Shown here: positions 30,782 to 40,138 of the stretch, one piece after another
Position numbering within the stretch: the stretch's first letter is position 1
How the letters are laid out: every line of letters starts with the position of its first letter
Source: Vibrio injensis
Lineage (GTDB): Bacteria > Pseudomonadota > Gammaproteobacteria > Enterobacterales > Vibrionaceae
Direction of reading: 5' to 3'
DNA length: 64,000 nt
Assembly (NCBI RefSeq): GCF_001895205.1
Contig: NZ_BDJF01000016.1
Coordinates: 372,001-436,000 of the forward strand
The notes under the pieces: model-generated
Database searches by the model: none
What the model was told of the DNA's origin: nothing
What the model saw: the letters and a program-made list of their open reading frames with translations, nothing else
Translations under genes and position numbers: made by a program

Positions 30782-30809
30782 AAGCGAAAGCACATAGGCG
30801 CTTTCGCTT
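30782..30809. terminator. Bidirectional terminator between ychE and asd
   Basis: AAGCGAAAGC (30782-30791) pairs with GCTTTCGCTT (30800-30809). On the minus strand the stem is followed by a T run (from CATAAAAAA on the plus strand), so it best serves asd; on the plus strand the T run is poor. Confidence 0.8.
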
Positions 30810-30841
30810 GACGAAGTATGGTTTGATGACTTAACGCTGGC

Positions 30842-31957
30842 TTATTGCTTCTCCGCCAGAATGATTCGTAATGTACGACGAAGTGGCTCCGCCGCTCCCC
30901 ATAACAGTTGATCACCCACCGTAAAGGCATTCAGGAAATCATCCCCCATCGACATTTTGCGTAAACGCCCAACAGGGATCGATAACGTTCCAGTGACTTT
31001 CGCCGGACTCAGATCACGTGCAGTGATATCGCGTTCATTAGGAACAACTTTAACCCATTGGTTATGAGAGGCAATAATCTCTTCAATTTCATCAAGTGGG
31101 ATATTTTGTTTCAATTTAATCGTCAGCGCTTGTGAGTGACAACGCATCGCACCAATACGAACACAAGTACCATCAATTGGGATCGGAGTATTCTGTAAGC
31201 CCAAAATTTTGTTGGCTTCAACGCCAGCTTTCCACTCTTCTTTACTTTGTCCATTGTCACGTTTGACATCAATCCATGGAATTAATGAACCTGCGAGAGG
31301 CACACCAAATTGATCGGTGGGAAACGACGCCGAACGCATAGTTTCTGCTACTTTTTGATCAATATCTAGAATCGAGCTTGAAGGATTGGCTAATTCCGAA
31401 CTAACCGCATCGTTAATCACACCCATTTGTGAAATTAATTCACGCATGTTTTGTGCTCCTGCCCCAGACGCCGCCTGATAAGTCATTGCACTGGTCCATT
31501 CAACCAAGCCTTTTTCATACAAGCCACCCAATCCCATCAGCATCAAACTAACCGTACAGTTGCCGCCAACAAACGTCGTCGTTCCTTGATGAATGCCTTG
31601 CTGAATCTGCGCTAAATTGACAGGGTCAAGAGTGATAATCGCTTCAGGATCCATTCGTAACGTAGAGGCCGCATCAATCCAATACCCTTTCCATCCCGCT
31701 TGGCGTAAAGCAGGATAAACCTTTTCCGTATAGGCACCGCCCTGACAAGTGATGATGGCATCTAACTGCTTCAAACTATCAATATCATAGGCATCTTGCA
31801 GCATTCCAGCGTCTTTCCCCAAGTTAGGGGCTGCAATGCCAATTTGTGACGTACTGTAGAATACTGGCTCAATGACATCGAAGTCTTTTTCTTCGACCAT
31901 GCGCTGCATTAATACAGAGCCAACCATACCACGCCAACCGACTAAACCTACTCTCAT
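30842..31957 (-). CDS. asd: Aspartate-semialdehyde dehydrogenase
   Basis: The ATG at 31957 has GGAGAAG upstream and gives 371 residues beginning [14 protein letters not shown], the usual Asd start; a 12-residue longer frame has no support. The enzyme reduces aspartyl phosphate with NADPH on the way to lysine, threonine, methionine and diaminopimelate. NADP binds at [11 protein letters not shown]; the catalytic cysteine is in GGNCTVSL near residue 136. It belongs to the Gram-negative type (E. coli Asd 367 residues). Vibrios often carry a second asd gene of another type, not in this window. Confidence 0.96.
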   Translation of the reverse strand: MRVGLVGWRGMVGSVLMQRMVEEKDFDVIEPVFYSTSQIGIAAPNLGKDAGMLQDAYDIDSLKQLDAIITCQGGAYTEKVYPALRQAGWKGYWIDAASTLRMDPEAIITLDPVNLAQIQQGIHQGTTTFVGGNCTVSLMLMGLGGLYEKGLVEWTSAMTYQAASGAGAQNMRELISQMGVINDAVSSELANPSSSILDIDQKVAETMRSASFPTDQFGVPLAGSLIPWIDVKRDNGQSKEEWKAGVEANKILGLQNTPIPIDGTCVRIGAMRCHSQALTIKLKQNIPLDEIEEIIASHNQWVKVVPNERDITARDLSPAKVTGTLSIPVGRLRKMSMGDDFLNAFTVGDQLLWGAAEPLRRTLRIILAEKQ

Positions 31958-32344
31958 CGCACTACTTCTCCGTGTGTTCAAATAAAAAATCAACTATCGC
32001 CCTGCAAAGGCTGTAATAGCATGTCATGTTATCTACTGTGCTTTATCGTCGATTTAAGTTCAAGCCCCGAAAAAGTCTAACTTGGCGTTTTTTAGCGTTT
32101 ATTAATTAAAACTTCACTTAATCACTCAGATCTTGCAACACAATAATTTCATGCTACAAACTGTTTCATTTCATTAATGTTTCCAAAAAACAACATTTAA
32201 CACTACAGTAATGTTTTTAACTGATACAAATCACAACAACTCGCTTTAAGTTCGATATGTAACAACATTTCATGTAAAGTCGCAGCCAAATAATAAGGAT
32301 GCTTACCTCTCCTTGGTAATATCATCGAACTCGAGGTTCTAAAC
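31958..32344. other. asd-nhaC divergent intergenic region
   Basis: The 387 bp hold two promoters by necessity but no gene. Because lysine riboswitches are known for both asd-pathway genes and some NhaC-like transporters, I looked for the conserved L-box core on both strands and did not find it. The region is AT-rich; no clear palindrome stands out. Confidence 0.5.
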
Positions 32345-33787
32345 ATGACACAAGCCCCCACACGCTTACCCAGTTTGTTGCAAGTTATTGTGGCACTGGG
32401 GCTGTTTTTATTATTAGCATTTTCTTTTACCGCTCAACTTGATTTACCCATTCAATTAGCACTTTATATTGGCTGGTTTATCATTATGGGATTAGGAGTT
32501 CGCCTAGGACACCAGTATAAAGAGCTGGAAAAAGCCGCGTTAACCGGTATATCTAACGGTTTAGGAGCGGTATTAATTCTGCTTGCCGTCGGCGCTTTAG
32601 TCGGTACTTGGATTGCTGGCGGTATTGTACCAACCATTATCTACTATGGCCTACAAGCCATTCACCCTTCTATTTTCCTGCTTGCCACGATGGTGATCTG
32701 TTCTTTAACAGCACTGGCTACAGGAACATCTTGGGGAGCGGCAGGCACGGCTGGGATTGCGATGATGGGCATTGGCCAAGGCCTTGGCGTTCCTGCTCCC
32801 GTCACCGCTGGCGCAGTATTATCGGGCTGTTATTTTGGCGATAAAATGTCACCACTGTCTGACTCGGTGATTCTAGCGTCTTCGATGTCGAACGTCGAAG
32901 TGATGGAACACATTAAAGGTATGCTACCGATTGCTCTGATCAGTTATGTGATTACTGGCATCATGTTTACTCTATTTGGTTTTCATTACGCTGGTAACGT
33001 CGATATGTCACAAGTGCAGTCGGTCATCACCGCAATGGAAACCCAGTTTTATATAACCCCTTACTCTTTCATTCCTGTGCTGATCGTTCTTGGTTTACTC
33101 GCCTTGCGTATGCCTTCGTTTCCTGTGATTAGCTTTGGTTCATTGTTAGGTATTATCTGGGCAGTCATGATCCAAGAAGTCGATTTCTTACCCGCCTTTA
33201 ATACTGCTTGGGCTCCATTTAGTATCACATCAGGTGTTGATTTTATTGACTCAATTCTCAACCGAGGCGGTATGTCTTCGATGTTGGGATCCGTTGCAGT
33301 GATCATCTTTGGTCTCGGCTTTGGTGGCTTATTGGATAAAGTCGGCGTACTCGAAACGATTGCCAAATTATTTGAGCGCCGCGTCACCAATAGCGGTTCA
33401 TTAGCAACCAGTACCATTGGTACGGCTTTTATGGGCAACGTATTTGGTTCCGCGATGTATGTTTCACTTATCCTGACACCAAAAATTTGTGCCAAAAATT
33501 ATGACCGATTAGGCTATCAACGTAAAAATTTGTCACGTAATGCCGAGTTTGGTGGCACGCTAACGTCTGGAATGGTGCCTTGGAGTGATAATGGTATCTA
33601 TATGGCCAGTATCTTAGGCGTCGCAACCTTATCTTATGCGCCATTCATGTGGCTAAGCTTTGTTTGCATTATTGTCACAATTTTTACCTCTTATATGGGA
33701 TGGTTTGTCGACAAATGTGAGCCAACTGCGACGGCGAATGAGGTGTTAACTGACGAAGAGGTTGTGGTTCAACATCAATCGGTTTAA
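32345..33787 (+). CDS. nhaC: NhaC family Na+/H+ antiporter
   Basis: The 480-residue protein has 11 to 12 membrane segments and NhaC-superfamily motifs: ALATGTSWGAAGTAGIAMMGIG near residue 122, GCYFGDKMSPLSDSVILASS near 160, and GGTLTSGMVPWSDNGIYM near 400. It probably exchanges sodium for protons across the inner membrane. Related members can carry amino acids with cations, so substrate is inferred. The asd-nhaC divergent pair is remembered from V. cholerae. A GAGG ribosome site precedes the ATG and a strong terminator follows. Confidence 0.87.
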   Translation: MTQAPTRLPSLLQVIVALGLFLLLAFSFTAQLDLPIQLALYIGWFIIMGLGVRLGHQYKELEKAALTGISNGLGAVLILLAVGALVGTWIAGGIVPTIIYYGLQAIHPSIFLLATMVICSLTALATGTSWGAAGTAGIAMMGIGQGLGVPAPVTAGAVLSGCYFGDKMSPLSDSVILASSMSNVEVMEHIKGMLPIALISYVITGIMFTLFGFHYAGNVDMSQVQSVITAMETQFYITPYSFIPVLIVLGLLALRMPSFPVISFGSLLGIIWAVMIQEVDFLPAFNTAWAPFSITSGVDFIDSILNRGGMSSMLGSVAVIIFGLGFGGLLDKVGVLETIAKLFERRVTNSGSLATSTIGTAFMGNVFGSAMYVSLILTPKICAKNYDRLGYQRKNLSRNAEFGGTLTSGMVPWSDNGIYMASILGVATLSYAPFMWLSFVCIIVTIFTSYMGWFVDKCEPTATANEVLTDEEVVVQHQSV

Positions 33788-33810
33788 GGCTGCTGTCACT
33801 AATGCCCCAA

Positions 33811-33845
33811 AAAAACAAGGAGCACATTATGTGCTCCTTGTTTTT
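33811..33845. terminator. Strong terminator after nhaC
   Basis: A 15-bp perfect stem, AAAAACAAGGAGCAC (33811-33825) with GTGCTCCTTGTTTTT (33831-33845), closes around ATTAT. A and T runs on the two sides make it work for both nhaC and the convergent yejK. Confidence 0.92.
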
Positions 33846-33902
33846 AGCGGTATCGACTGCTCACTCTATCAATACATAAGCAAACCAATACTCATCAGAT
33901 GG

Positions 33903-34904
33903 TTAACCCTTTCGGGTTAACTGATCGCGTAAATTTGGTGGCGTACCTTTAATGGTTAATGTATCCGTTTCCGGATCATAAAAGACACGTTCCCCCATTA
34001 ACAAGCTATCAAAGCTGATGTTCAATCCACCACCAGCCCCTACATACTTGGTGAGTTTGCGTACCGTTGCGCGATCACCAGGAAAGCTTTCTTCCAGTTG
34101 GTAACCATGCTCACGAGTAAATTCCAAGAAGCTGGTCCCTTCATGACTGGCAGGTAGCTCACTTGATAACTCTTTAACTTGAACTTCGTCACCGGATTTT
34201 ATCTGGTCATTACAGTAGTCGTAGACCTGTTTTTTGTAGTTAATCGCTTCTTCTTTTTCAAGTTTGGCATCACTACAAAAATCTTCTACGGCTTGCATCA
34301 ACACTTGATTTTGCTGTTTCGGATCAAGTCCGACTTCCGCTTGTAAAAAATCCAAGAAAAAATCAGACACTTTACGCCCAACTCGCCCTTTAATATAAGA
34401 CAGATAGCGATTAGAAGATTTATCCGTTTCAAAGCTCGACAAGTCGACCCGCGCAGCAATATCCATTTTATTGATATCAAGGTAATCGGTAGCGCTGATG
34501 TCTAAACCCTCTGTCACTTTTAAGCTTTGATTGAGTGGTAATAAACCAATAAACAAATAGTGAGTCGCTAAAGATTGGTATTCCGCCAACACCAAAATAC
34601 CTTCGTCAGCAAAAGGATACTTAATCAACTCTTGTTTAAGACGCTCGGCGCTTTGTTGTGAGAAAGTGTAAAAATCTTGTTCTCCTTTTCGCAACGCCTG
34701 TAACCAGCGTTGTACATCACTGTCCGCTTTAAAAGAGCCAAAGCCCTTTCCTGCTTTTGCATTAAACACGCGATGTAGCTCAGAAACTAAGTTTTCGGTT
34801 GAGGTATCATTATCAAGCGATTGAGTCCGGTAATTAACCATTAACTCATCGTTATCGTTTTTGCATAATTGATGCAAAATGACATTGGAAAGGTGCAAAC
34901 TCAT
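33903..34904 (-). CDS. yejK: Nucleoid-associated protein YejK/NdpA
   Basis: The 333 residues match E. coli YejK (335). The family begins MSLHLSNVILHQLCKND as here, and the C-terminus has GGGLNISFDSLLMGERVFYDPETDTLTIKGTPPNLRDQL split across conserved blocks. YejK is a nucleoid-associated protein reported to contact topoisomerase IV and gyrase. It is divergent from yejL-yejM across 84 bp, the conserved gammaproteobacterial arrangement. Confidence 0.95.
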   Translation of the reverse strand: MSLHLSNVILHQLCKNDNDELMVNYRTQSLDNDTSTENLVSELHRVFNAKAGKGFGSFKADSDVQRWLQALRKGEQDFYTFSQQSAERLKQELIKYPFADEGILVLAEYQSLATHYLFIGLLPLNQSLKVTEGLDISATDYLDINKMDIAARVDLSSFETDKSSNRYLSYIKGRVGRKVSDFFLDFLQAEVGLDPKQQNQVLMQAVEDFCSDAKLEKEEAINYKKQVYDYCNDQIKSGDEVQVKELSSELPASHEGTSFLEFTREHGYQLEESFPGDRATVRKLTKYVGAGGGLNISFDSLLMGERVFYDPETDTLTIKGTPPNLRDQLTRKG

Positions 34905-34988
34905 AGTGAAATAATCATCGTACTGGTTTCAGTTGTCAGGCATAGTAGGTTATCATAAGCCGCTTTTACTATCATCTATAGAGTCTTT

Positions 34989-35204
34989 ATGCCTATTACA
35001 TCGAAATACAGTAACGAACAAGTTGAAACTATCCTAACCGAAATCGCTGCCGTGCTTGATAAACATAATGCGTCTTCGGAACTTACGTTAATGATTGCTG
35101 GTAACATCGCGACTAACGTGCTTAACCAAAATGTGGCATTGGCCCAAAGAAAAGTGATCGCAGAGAAGTTTGCTCAAGCCTTGATCTCTTCTCTAGAAAA
35201 ATAA
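34989..35204 (+). CDS. yejL: YejL family small protein (DUF1414)
   Basis: The 71-residue protein begins [19 protein letters not shown] and matches YejL (75 residues in E. coli). It is alpha-helical with no membrane segment or known catalytic motif; function is unknown. It lies 32 bp before yejM, the usual order, so the two are likely co-transcribed. Confidence 0.93.
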   Translation: MPITSKYSNEQVETILTEIAAVLDKHNASSELTLMIAGNIATNVLNQNVALAQRKVIAEKFAQALISSLEK

Positions 35205-35236
35205 TTTTACTGACCGAGCGGATAATAGAAAAATTC

Positions 35237-37036
35237 ATGGTAGATAGCGGAAATACATATGGTGAACGAGTCTCACGTCTAGTGAGCTGGGGGCATTGGT
35301 TTGCTTTCTTCAATATCATTGCAGCGATGCTGATTGGTACTCGTTACATCACTCAAACACCTTGGCCAGATACTTTTTTGGGGCAACTCTATTTAACCGT
35401 CTCTTGGGTCGGCCATTTCAGTTTTCTGGTGTTTGCTCTCTACCTACTGATTCTTTTTCCGCTCACTTTTTTAATCCCATCACGGCGGCTATTTCGTTTT
35501 TTTGCGGTCTGCTTTGCCACTTTGGGATTAACCGTATTATTAATCGACACCCAAACTTATCAAACAATCAATTTACACTTAACACCTGTTGTCTGGGAGT
35601 TAATGTTCAGCGATGAAAGTACGATTAGCGCCGATCTACAACATCTTTTTGTCGTATTACCACTGATCTTCCTCATACAATTGGCACTCTCTGAATGGGT
35701 CTGGCGTAAGCAACGTAAATTGTCCCATAAACGCATTGGTCGCCCAATCGCTGCCGTCTTTTTTTTCAGTTTTATTGCTAGCCATTTAATTTACGTCTGG
35801 TCGGACGCTTATTTCTATTCACCAGTCACCAGTCAAAAATCAAATTTCCCTCTTTCTTATCCAATGACAGCAAAGTCATTTATGGAAAAGCATGGCCTAT
35901 TAGATAGAGACGAATATTTAAAACGACTACAGGAAAGCCAGTACAACGTCGATTTGGTCAGCTACCCATTAGAAAAAATTGAATTTGGTCGTCGCCCTAA
36001 TCAACTCAATATCTTGGTAGTAAGCGTTGATAACTTACGTGCCGATGTACTGAATGAATCGCTGATGCCAAACACCCATCAGTTTGCGGAAAAGGCATTA
36101 ACCTTTAGCAATCATTACAGTTCAAGTAATGATATGTATGGTATTTTCGGGCTATTTTATGGATTACCTAGCAGTTATGCAGGTAGCATTAAAGTACAAG
36201 GAACTTTACCAGTACTGATTGATGTATTAAAAAATCAAAACTACCAATTTGGTCTATTCAGTAGCGATAACTTCTCTGAGCCTCTGTTTCAAGAATCCGT
36301 TTTCCGTGGACTCCCGTTAGTGAAAATACCGTTTGCAGAGACACCAAGCGTTGATCAACAAACGATTAGCCATTGGTCTCAATGGGTACAACAAACTCAT
36401 TCACCTTGGTTTAGCTTCATTGAACTTACTACGGTTGATAAATTTAATCAGTTGCTCCCACACGATAAACAAGCCACTACAACGGATAGATTTCGTCATA
36501 GCTACCATCATTCGGTCACTCAAGCTGATCTTGAGTTAGCGACTTTGTTTGATGAGCTGACAACCTTGGCTTTACTTGATAATACTATTGTGGTGATCAC
36601 CTCTAACCACGGTACTGAGTTTAATGAAACCAGAAGCAATAGTTGGGGCGCTAACAGCAATTTCAGTCGCTACCAACTTCAGGTGCCCATGGTTATCTAT
36701 TGGCCTGGTAAGGTACCAGCTATGTTTACTCACCGTACTAGCCACTTAGATTTTTCCGTCACTTTACTGCAAGATTTACTCGGAGTATCGTCTAACCCAA
36801 GCGATTTTAGCAGCGGTAAAAACTTGTTTAACGAAAGCAAAAGACGCTGGATTCTAGCTGGAGATACTCGTGAGCTCGCGCTGATTTCTGAGCAACAAAC
36901 GACGGTCATTGATAAATTTGGCAACTTCAAGCTCTATGATGAACATTATCAAAGACTCACTAACGAGAATCCTACGCTACCCATTTTGATGCAAGGTTTA
37001 ACCGAATTGCAGCGTTTTTATGCAAAAGATAATTAA
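35237..37036 (+). CDS. yejM: Inner-membrane sulfatase-like protein YejM (PbgA/LapC)
   Basis: At 599 residues it matches YejM (586 in E. coli). Five membrane helices fill about residues 20-200, followed by a periplasmic sulfatase-like domain starting at RRPNQLNILVVSVDNLRAD near residue 250. In E. coli the protein senses lipopolysaccharide and controls LpxC breakdown through LapB, so it has a regulatory rather than sulfatase role. This links it functionally to the lipid A genes earlier in the window. Its end is followed by the tRNA-Pro promoter. Confidence 0.95.
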   Translation: MVDSGNTYGERVSRLVSWGHWFAFFNIIAAMLIGTRYITQTPWPDTFLGQLYLTVSWVGHFSFLVFALYLLILFPLTFLIPSRRLFRFFAVCFATLGLTVLLIDTQTYQTINLHLTPVVWELMFSDESTISADLQHLFVVLPLIFLIQLALSEWVWRKQRKLSHKRIGRPIAAVFFFSFIASHLIYVWSDAYFYSPVTSQKSNFPLSYPMTAKSFMEKHGLLDRDEYLKRLQESQYNVDLVSYPLEKIEFGRRPNQLNILVVSVDNLRADVLNESLMPNTHQFAEKALTFSNHYSSSNDMYGIFGLFYGLPSSYAGSIKVQGTLPVLIDVLKNQNYQFGLFSSDNFSEPLFQESVFRGLPLVKIPFAETPSVDQQTISHWSQWVQQTHSPWFSFIELTTVDKFNQLLPHDKQATTTDRFRHSYHHSVTQADLELATLFDELTTLALLDNTIVVITSNHGTEFNETRSNSWGANSNFSRYQLQVPMVIYWPGKVPAMFTHRTSHLDFSVTLLQDLLGVSSNPSDFSSGKNLFNESKRRWILAGDTRELALISEQQTTVIDKFGNFKLYDEHYQRLTNENPTLPILMQGLTELQRFYAKDN

Positions 37037-37061
37037 ATCATGGCGTTAAACATTTTTACAC

Positions 37062-37090
37062 TTGACGCTGTAATCAAAAGCCAGTACATT
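37062..37090 (+). promoter_or_regulatory. Promoter of tRNA-Pro
   Basis: TTGACG (37062-37067) and TACATT (37085-37090) are separated by 17 bases, followed by a GC-rich ACGCCC discriminator just before the tRNA. A GC discriminator is typical of stable-RNA promoters under stringent control. Confidence 0.85.
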
Positions 37091-37098
37091 ACGCCCAT

Positions 37099-37175
37099 CG
37101 GACTGTAGCGCAGCTTGGTAGCGCACCGTCATGGGGTGTCGGGGGTCGGAGGTTCAAATCCTCTCAGTCCGACCA
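37099..37175 (+). tRNA. tRNA-Pro (anticodon GGG)
   Basis: The 77-base gene has a perfect acceptor stem CGGACTG/CAGTCCG, the D-arm AGCGCAGCTTGGTAGCGC, the anticodon loop ATGGGGT with GGG, the T-arm GGTTCAAATCC, and encoded ACCA at its end. It closely resembles E. coli proL. It is the probable attachment site of the adjacent prophage: phage genes begin within about 100 bp of its 3' end. Confidence 0.97.
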
Positions 37176-37184
37176 AATTACCTC

Positions 37185-37216
37185 AATAAAACCAGCCACT
37201 TAAGGCTGGTTTTATT
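37185..37216 (+). terminator. Terminator after tRNA-Pro
   Basis: AATAAAACCAGCC (37185-37197) pairs perfectly with GGCTGGTTTTATT (37204-37216) around ACTTAA, followed by TTAT. It may be host sequence, or phage sequence that restores termination after integration. Confidence 0.9.
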
Positions 37217-37233
37217 TTATAAAAAATTTGAGG

Positions 37234-37266
37234 TGGTAAAATGATGGTAAAACTATGGCAAAACAT
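37234..37266. repeat. Three tandem 11-bp repeats at the prophage end (candidate integrase arm sites)
   Basis: TGGTAAAATGA (37234-37244), TGGTAAAACTA (37245-37255) and TGGCAAAACAT (37256-37266) form a perfect 11-bp period, one helical turn. They lie between the tRNA terminator and the first phage gene. Lambda has three adjacent arm-type integrase sites (P'1-P'3) in the equivalent place, so this is a plausible arm-site array. Confidence 0.55.
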
Positions 37267-37269
37267 CAC

Positions 37270-37533
37270 TTAGCGATTCATCAAATCCGGCTCAGTGGGT
37301 AGCTCAATCCCCCACGGAAAACCCTCCTGATCTGTCACGTCAAGCAAATCACGTCGATACACTGCAAGCACCTGCTTGCTCTCATCCGATAACTCCATCC
37401 AGCGAAGTGGATTCATTACGAAGTTATCCAGCTCTCTAAGCTTCATATCTCGCAGTGAACGCACTCGCGCAGCTTCCGACTCATTTCTCTCGCGTTCTAA
37501 ATCTTCTGCTGTTTTTATATTCTTAAACGTCAT
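37270..37533 (-). CDS. Phage tail assembly chaperone-type protein
   Basis: The ATG at 37533 with AAGGTG upstream gives 87 residues. The C-terminal part, with VYRRDLLDVTDQEGFPWGIELP, is the signature of a small phage tail assembly chaperone domain (XkdW-like) that usually follows tail fibre genes. It helps fold or assemble a fibre tip. The gene overlaps the previous one by 11 bp and is the last phage gene before the attachment end. Confidence 0.75.
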   Translation of the reverse strand: MTFKNIKTAEDLERERNESEAARVRSLRDMKLRELDNFVMNPLRWMELSDESKQVLAVYRRDLLDVTDQEGFPWGIELPTEPDLMNR

Positions 37534-37861
37534 TGATATCACCTTCAGTTAAAGACTCCTCTTGTGGCTCAGGTAGCCAGCGAATAGGGCAAGGAACTTC
37601 TCCTTGTTCAATTTCGAATGTGTAATCTACCCAGTCAGTAGATTGTTGAGGTTCAGCTTTGCTTGAGTCATAACAGTAGTTAATCGTCACTTCATCACGA
37701 GTAACAATACCAATGAATGGGCTTCCTTCTTCCGCCTCTGCTTGGCCTCCGTCAGGAATTTCAGATAAATCATAATCAACCCCATCTATGGTAACTACCA
37801 AGCCGTTTACGGATACTTTTGTGTTGTGCCACACTGGGCATGGGTTTAATTTGATTTTCAT
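37523..37861 (-). CDS. Conserved small protein of the phage fibre region
   Basis: This 112-residue acidic protein begins MKIKLNPCPVWHNTKVSVNG. Small proteins of this kind, starting MKIKL and describing a short beta-rich fold, often stand between tail fibre and chaperone genes. I do not recognise a function. It starts 3 bp after the fibre gene, so it belongs to the same transcript, and its ATG follows TAAAGT without a strong ribosome site. Confidence 0.7.
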   Translation of the reverse strand: MKIKLNPCPVWHNTKVSVNGLVVTIDGVDYDLSEIPDGGQAEAEEGSPFIGIVTRDEVTINYCYDSSKAEPQQSTDWVDYTFEIEQGEVPCPIRWLPEPQEESLTEGDINDV

Positions 37862-37864
37862 ACT

Positions 37865-38845
37865 TTAATACCATGGTCCTATAGCTGTTATATCGATTGA
37901 AAAAGAATCTTGGGTAGCACCATTTGAGTATGCAGAGTAATTATATGCTGTGGCTGTTCTCGCCCAGACGCTAGCATTGCGCGCACGATTTCCCACGGCA
38001 TTAGCCGTGACTTTTGGCGGAGAAGCAAAGGGGGCCGGATATGACAGATTTATTCCAATGGCTTTTTGCATTACGCCAGCTGTCGAGCCGTAGACATTAG
38101 ATTCCTGTTCAGTTGTTGTCACATTAATTGTCGTTAAGCAAATCTGTACGTTAGCTGCAAACCTTAAAAAAACACCGTTTGGTGTTTGACCGTACTGCAT
38201 CAACCCCCCAGTTGGGATTCCCTCTACTTGAGAGACATTACTCACTGAATTTGTTTGAGAATAAATTAAAATCCACCTACCAAAGGTTATCGTGTCAGTT
38301 GAAGTATCTCTACTAACCGTCCTTGTGAATTTGTTCCCATTAATATCCTCTACTAGTACTGAGTAGTTCCAATATGAACCTCCTGTTAGCCTTCCATGTA
38401 CTTTCATAAACCACCAGTTAGCAGCAGAGGGCGGTTTGTTGGCAGGGTTAAATGAGGAACCATGCTGTATATTGATATATGTAACAGTGTTACTCGCTGG
38501 ATAAAGAGTTGGATCATTGAAATTATTAAAAGAAACTGGGTTAGTACCCAATCCTGCAAAACCCACAGGGACAAGATGATTGATGTTTATATTGCTAAAG
38601 TTCGCGACATGCCTGCTAGCAGCAGTTCCCATTCCTTCCACTGACGCCCTTGCTGTGTTGTCATAGTCGTTAGTAGATAAGCCTTTCCCCGCTTCCGCCG
38701 GAACAAACCCACCCTCAATCTCTTCAAGAGCTTCGTTGTACTTAGTAAACGCAGCGCGTGGGCTTTCGCCTCTTCTTTTTTCTCCGTTCGGCCCGTCAGG
38801 CTGCGGCGTGTCTAGGTCAACTTTATAGAGTGACAAATCAGGCAT
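37865..38845 (-). CDS. Tail fibre protein
   Basis: The 326 residues start with an N-terminal segment typical of short siphovirus fibres (MPDLSLYKVDLDTPQPDGPNG, spread over residues 1-25, ending in GESPRAAFTKYNEALEEIE). It then turns into Gly/Ser/Asn/Thr-rich beta sequence. The C-terminus ends in SIDITAIGPWY, a common fibre tip ending. It probably contacts the host surface together with J. Position between J-side genes and a tail chaperone supports the call. Start ATG has GAGAAAC upstream. Confidence 0.8.
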   Translation of the reverse strand: MPDLSLYKVDLDTPQPDGPNGEKRRGESPRAAFTKYNEALEEIEGGFVPAEAGKGLSTNDYDNTARASVEGMGTAASRHVANFSNININHLVPVGFAGLGTNPVSFNNFNDPTLYPASNTVTYINIQHGSSFNPANKPPSAANWWFMKVHGRLTGGSYWNYSVLVEDINGNKFTRTVSRDTSTDTITFGRWILIYSQTNSVSNVSQVEGIPTGGLMQYGQTPNGVFLRFAANVQICLTTINVTTTEQESNVYGSTAGVMQKAIGINLSYPAPFASPPKVTANAVGNRARNASVWARTATAYNYSAYSNGATQDSFSIDITAIGPWY

Positions 38846-38993
38846 CTTGTTTCTCGCTCTCTGGTTGTGGTGGAAGTGCTTTTTCTAATATGTAGTGAAA
38901 TCGCGCTTGCAGCCCCGCGATCAACTCTGGCGTTAGCCGGTTGCCAGCGTTCGCCATGAGCACATCGGTAATTTCTTGGTTCGGTGTTTTCAT
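38838..38993 (-). CDS. Small phage protein of unknown function
   Basis: A 51-residue frame (MKTPNQEITDVLMANAGNR...) has a good ACCTGGAG ribosome site and overlaps the fibre gene start by 8 bp, both signs of a real coupled gene. It is mostly helical and acidic at the end. Similar small proteins sit before tail fibres in other phages. A different-frame open stretch over the same bases is a shadow. Confidence 0.65.
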   Translation of the reverse strand: MKTPNQEITDVLMANAGNRLTPELIAGLQARFHYILEKALPPQPESEKQDA

Positions 38994-39012
38994 AAAAACT
39001 CCAGGTATTAAA

Positions 39013-39032
39013 AAACCCGCCGAAGCGGGTTT
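39013..39032 (-). terminator. Intrinsic terminator inside the fibre region
   Basis: AAACCCGC (39013-39020) pairs with GCGGGTTT (39025-39032). On the minus strand the loop is a stable TTCG tetraloop and the stem is followed by TTTTTTAAT. It lies right after the gene at 39035-40138. Confidence 0.9.
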
Positions 39033-39034
39033 GG

Positions 39035-40138
39035 TTAGAAGTAGTCATCTTCATGGATGTACATTATTGGAGAGTTATTAGAGTTCTCGCCCCAATAACC
39101 AAAAAAACCGCCAACAGGTAAGCTGCCTTGCCCTTTCCTTAAAACTCCGCAGGTCAACGATCCATTCGATTTTAGCCAAGTACTTACCGGAAATGGCAAC
39201 CCACTTAATTTTGATATACCAATTAGCCTAGCTTTTATCATTGGCTTTTTTGTTGAAAAGTCTGGAATCATTTGAGCGTTAGAGTCACCAATTGAGTGCC
39301 ATCCGGCACTGCCAGGAGGGTTAACTACTGGCGAAGGTGGAGATAAATACCCTCTCGGCATTTCCGGTATGAAGTCTGATCTGAAAGCTACCCCTCCATC
39401 ATCGCCAAAAAATGCCATGCCGTATTCTGGAACGGACTGAGGCGGATCTCCGAACGCTATTACCTTTACTTCTCCAGATCTTGGGTTCTCTTCAGTGTAT
39501 GTAAAGTCAACATAATATCTACCACCCGCTCTCATTATCATTACATGCCAAACTCCTTGCGACTGAAAAAGATAGCAGGCTATTGCGTTGAATCCGCTGT
39601 CGCTAATATAGACACTGGGAGCCGTTTCGGATGCGGGGATTCCTGTCGACACTGTTAGCTCTTTGCTCGATGTTGATAGCGCTGTTTTAAATCTCACTAC
39701 GTTTAGCCGAGACGTGTTTGAAAGCGCAACAGAAACACCGCTTCCAGCTAACAATATTCCATAATCGTTTAACGCAGAAGTTACTGGATAGTACGCATAT
39801 ATATTAAATGACACATACTGATTATTCAGAGGCGAGCTTGAATACCCGTACCAAAGCTCTTGAGATATTGATACCAAACTGCCTGAAACTGTTGTTCTTA
39901 GCACGTACCCGCTAAATACGGTTCCAAACGAATCTGTATAAGCGATATGTCTTACCGCTGGACCAGCCGGCTGAACGAAAACAAGACATCCAGCAGGTAT
40001 GTCAAACTCTTGAGTGATTGTTGGGGATGACAAATACTTAACTTGGAATGTCATTGTCCCCTTGTATGACATAGGGAACCATCCACTAGAAATATTAAGG
40101 GATTTATCTAGATCATAGATAGACAGACCATAGCTCAT
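39035..40138 (-). CDS. Tail tip-associated protein downstream of J
   Basis: The 367 residues begin MSYGLSIYDLDK, a start seen in proteins placed directly after J in lambda-type tails. The rest is beta-rich with no catalytic motif. It overlaps the J stop by 4 bp (ATGA), so translation is coupled. The role is unknown; a structural part of the tail tip or a side fibre is the best guess. A terminator follows immediately. Confidence 0.6.
   Translation of the reverse strand: MSYGLSIYDLDKSLNISSGWFPMSYKGTMTFQVKYLSSPTITQEFDIPAGCLVFVQPAGPAVRHIAYTDSFGTVFSGYVLRTTVSGSLVSISQELWYGYSSSPLNNQYVSFNIYAYYPVTSALNDYGILLAGSGVSVALSNTSRLNVVRFKTALSTSSKELTVSTGIPASETAPSVYISDSGFNAIACYLFQSQGVWHVMIMRAGGRYYVDFTYTEENPRSGEVKVIAFGDPPQSVPEYGMAFFGDDGGVAFRSDFIPEMPRGYLSPPSPVVNPPGSAGWHSIGDSNAQMIPDFSTKKPMIKARLIGISKLSGLPFPVSTWLKSNGSLTCGVLRKGQGSLPVGGFFGYWGENSNNSPIMYIHEDDYF

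Noticed and set aside
31958..32344. Lysine riboswitch before asd or nhaC
   Set aside because: The conserved L-box core was not found on either strand.
38812..39054. 80-residue minus-strand frame over the fibre region
   Set aside because: It overlaps the 51-residue frame with a better ribosome site and crosses a terminator; its composition is shadow-like.
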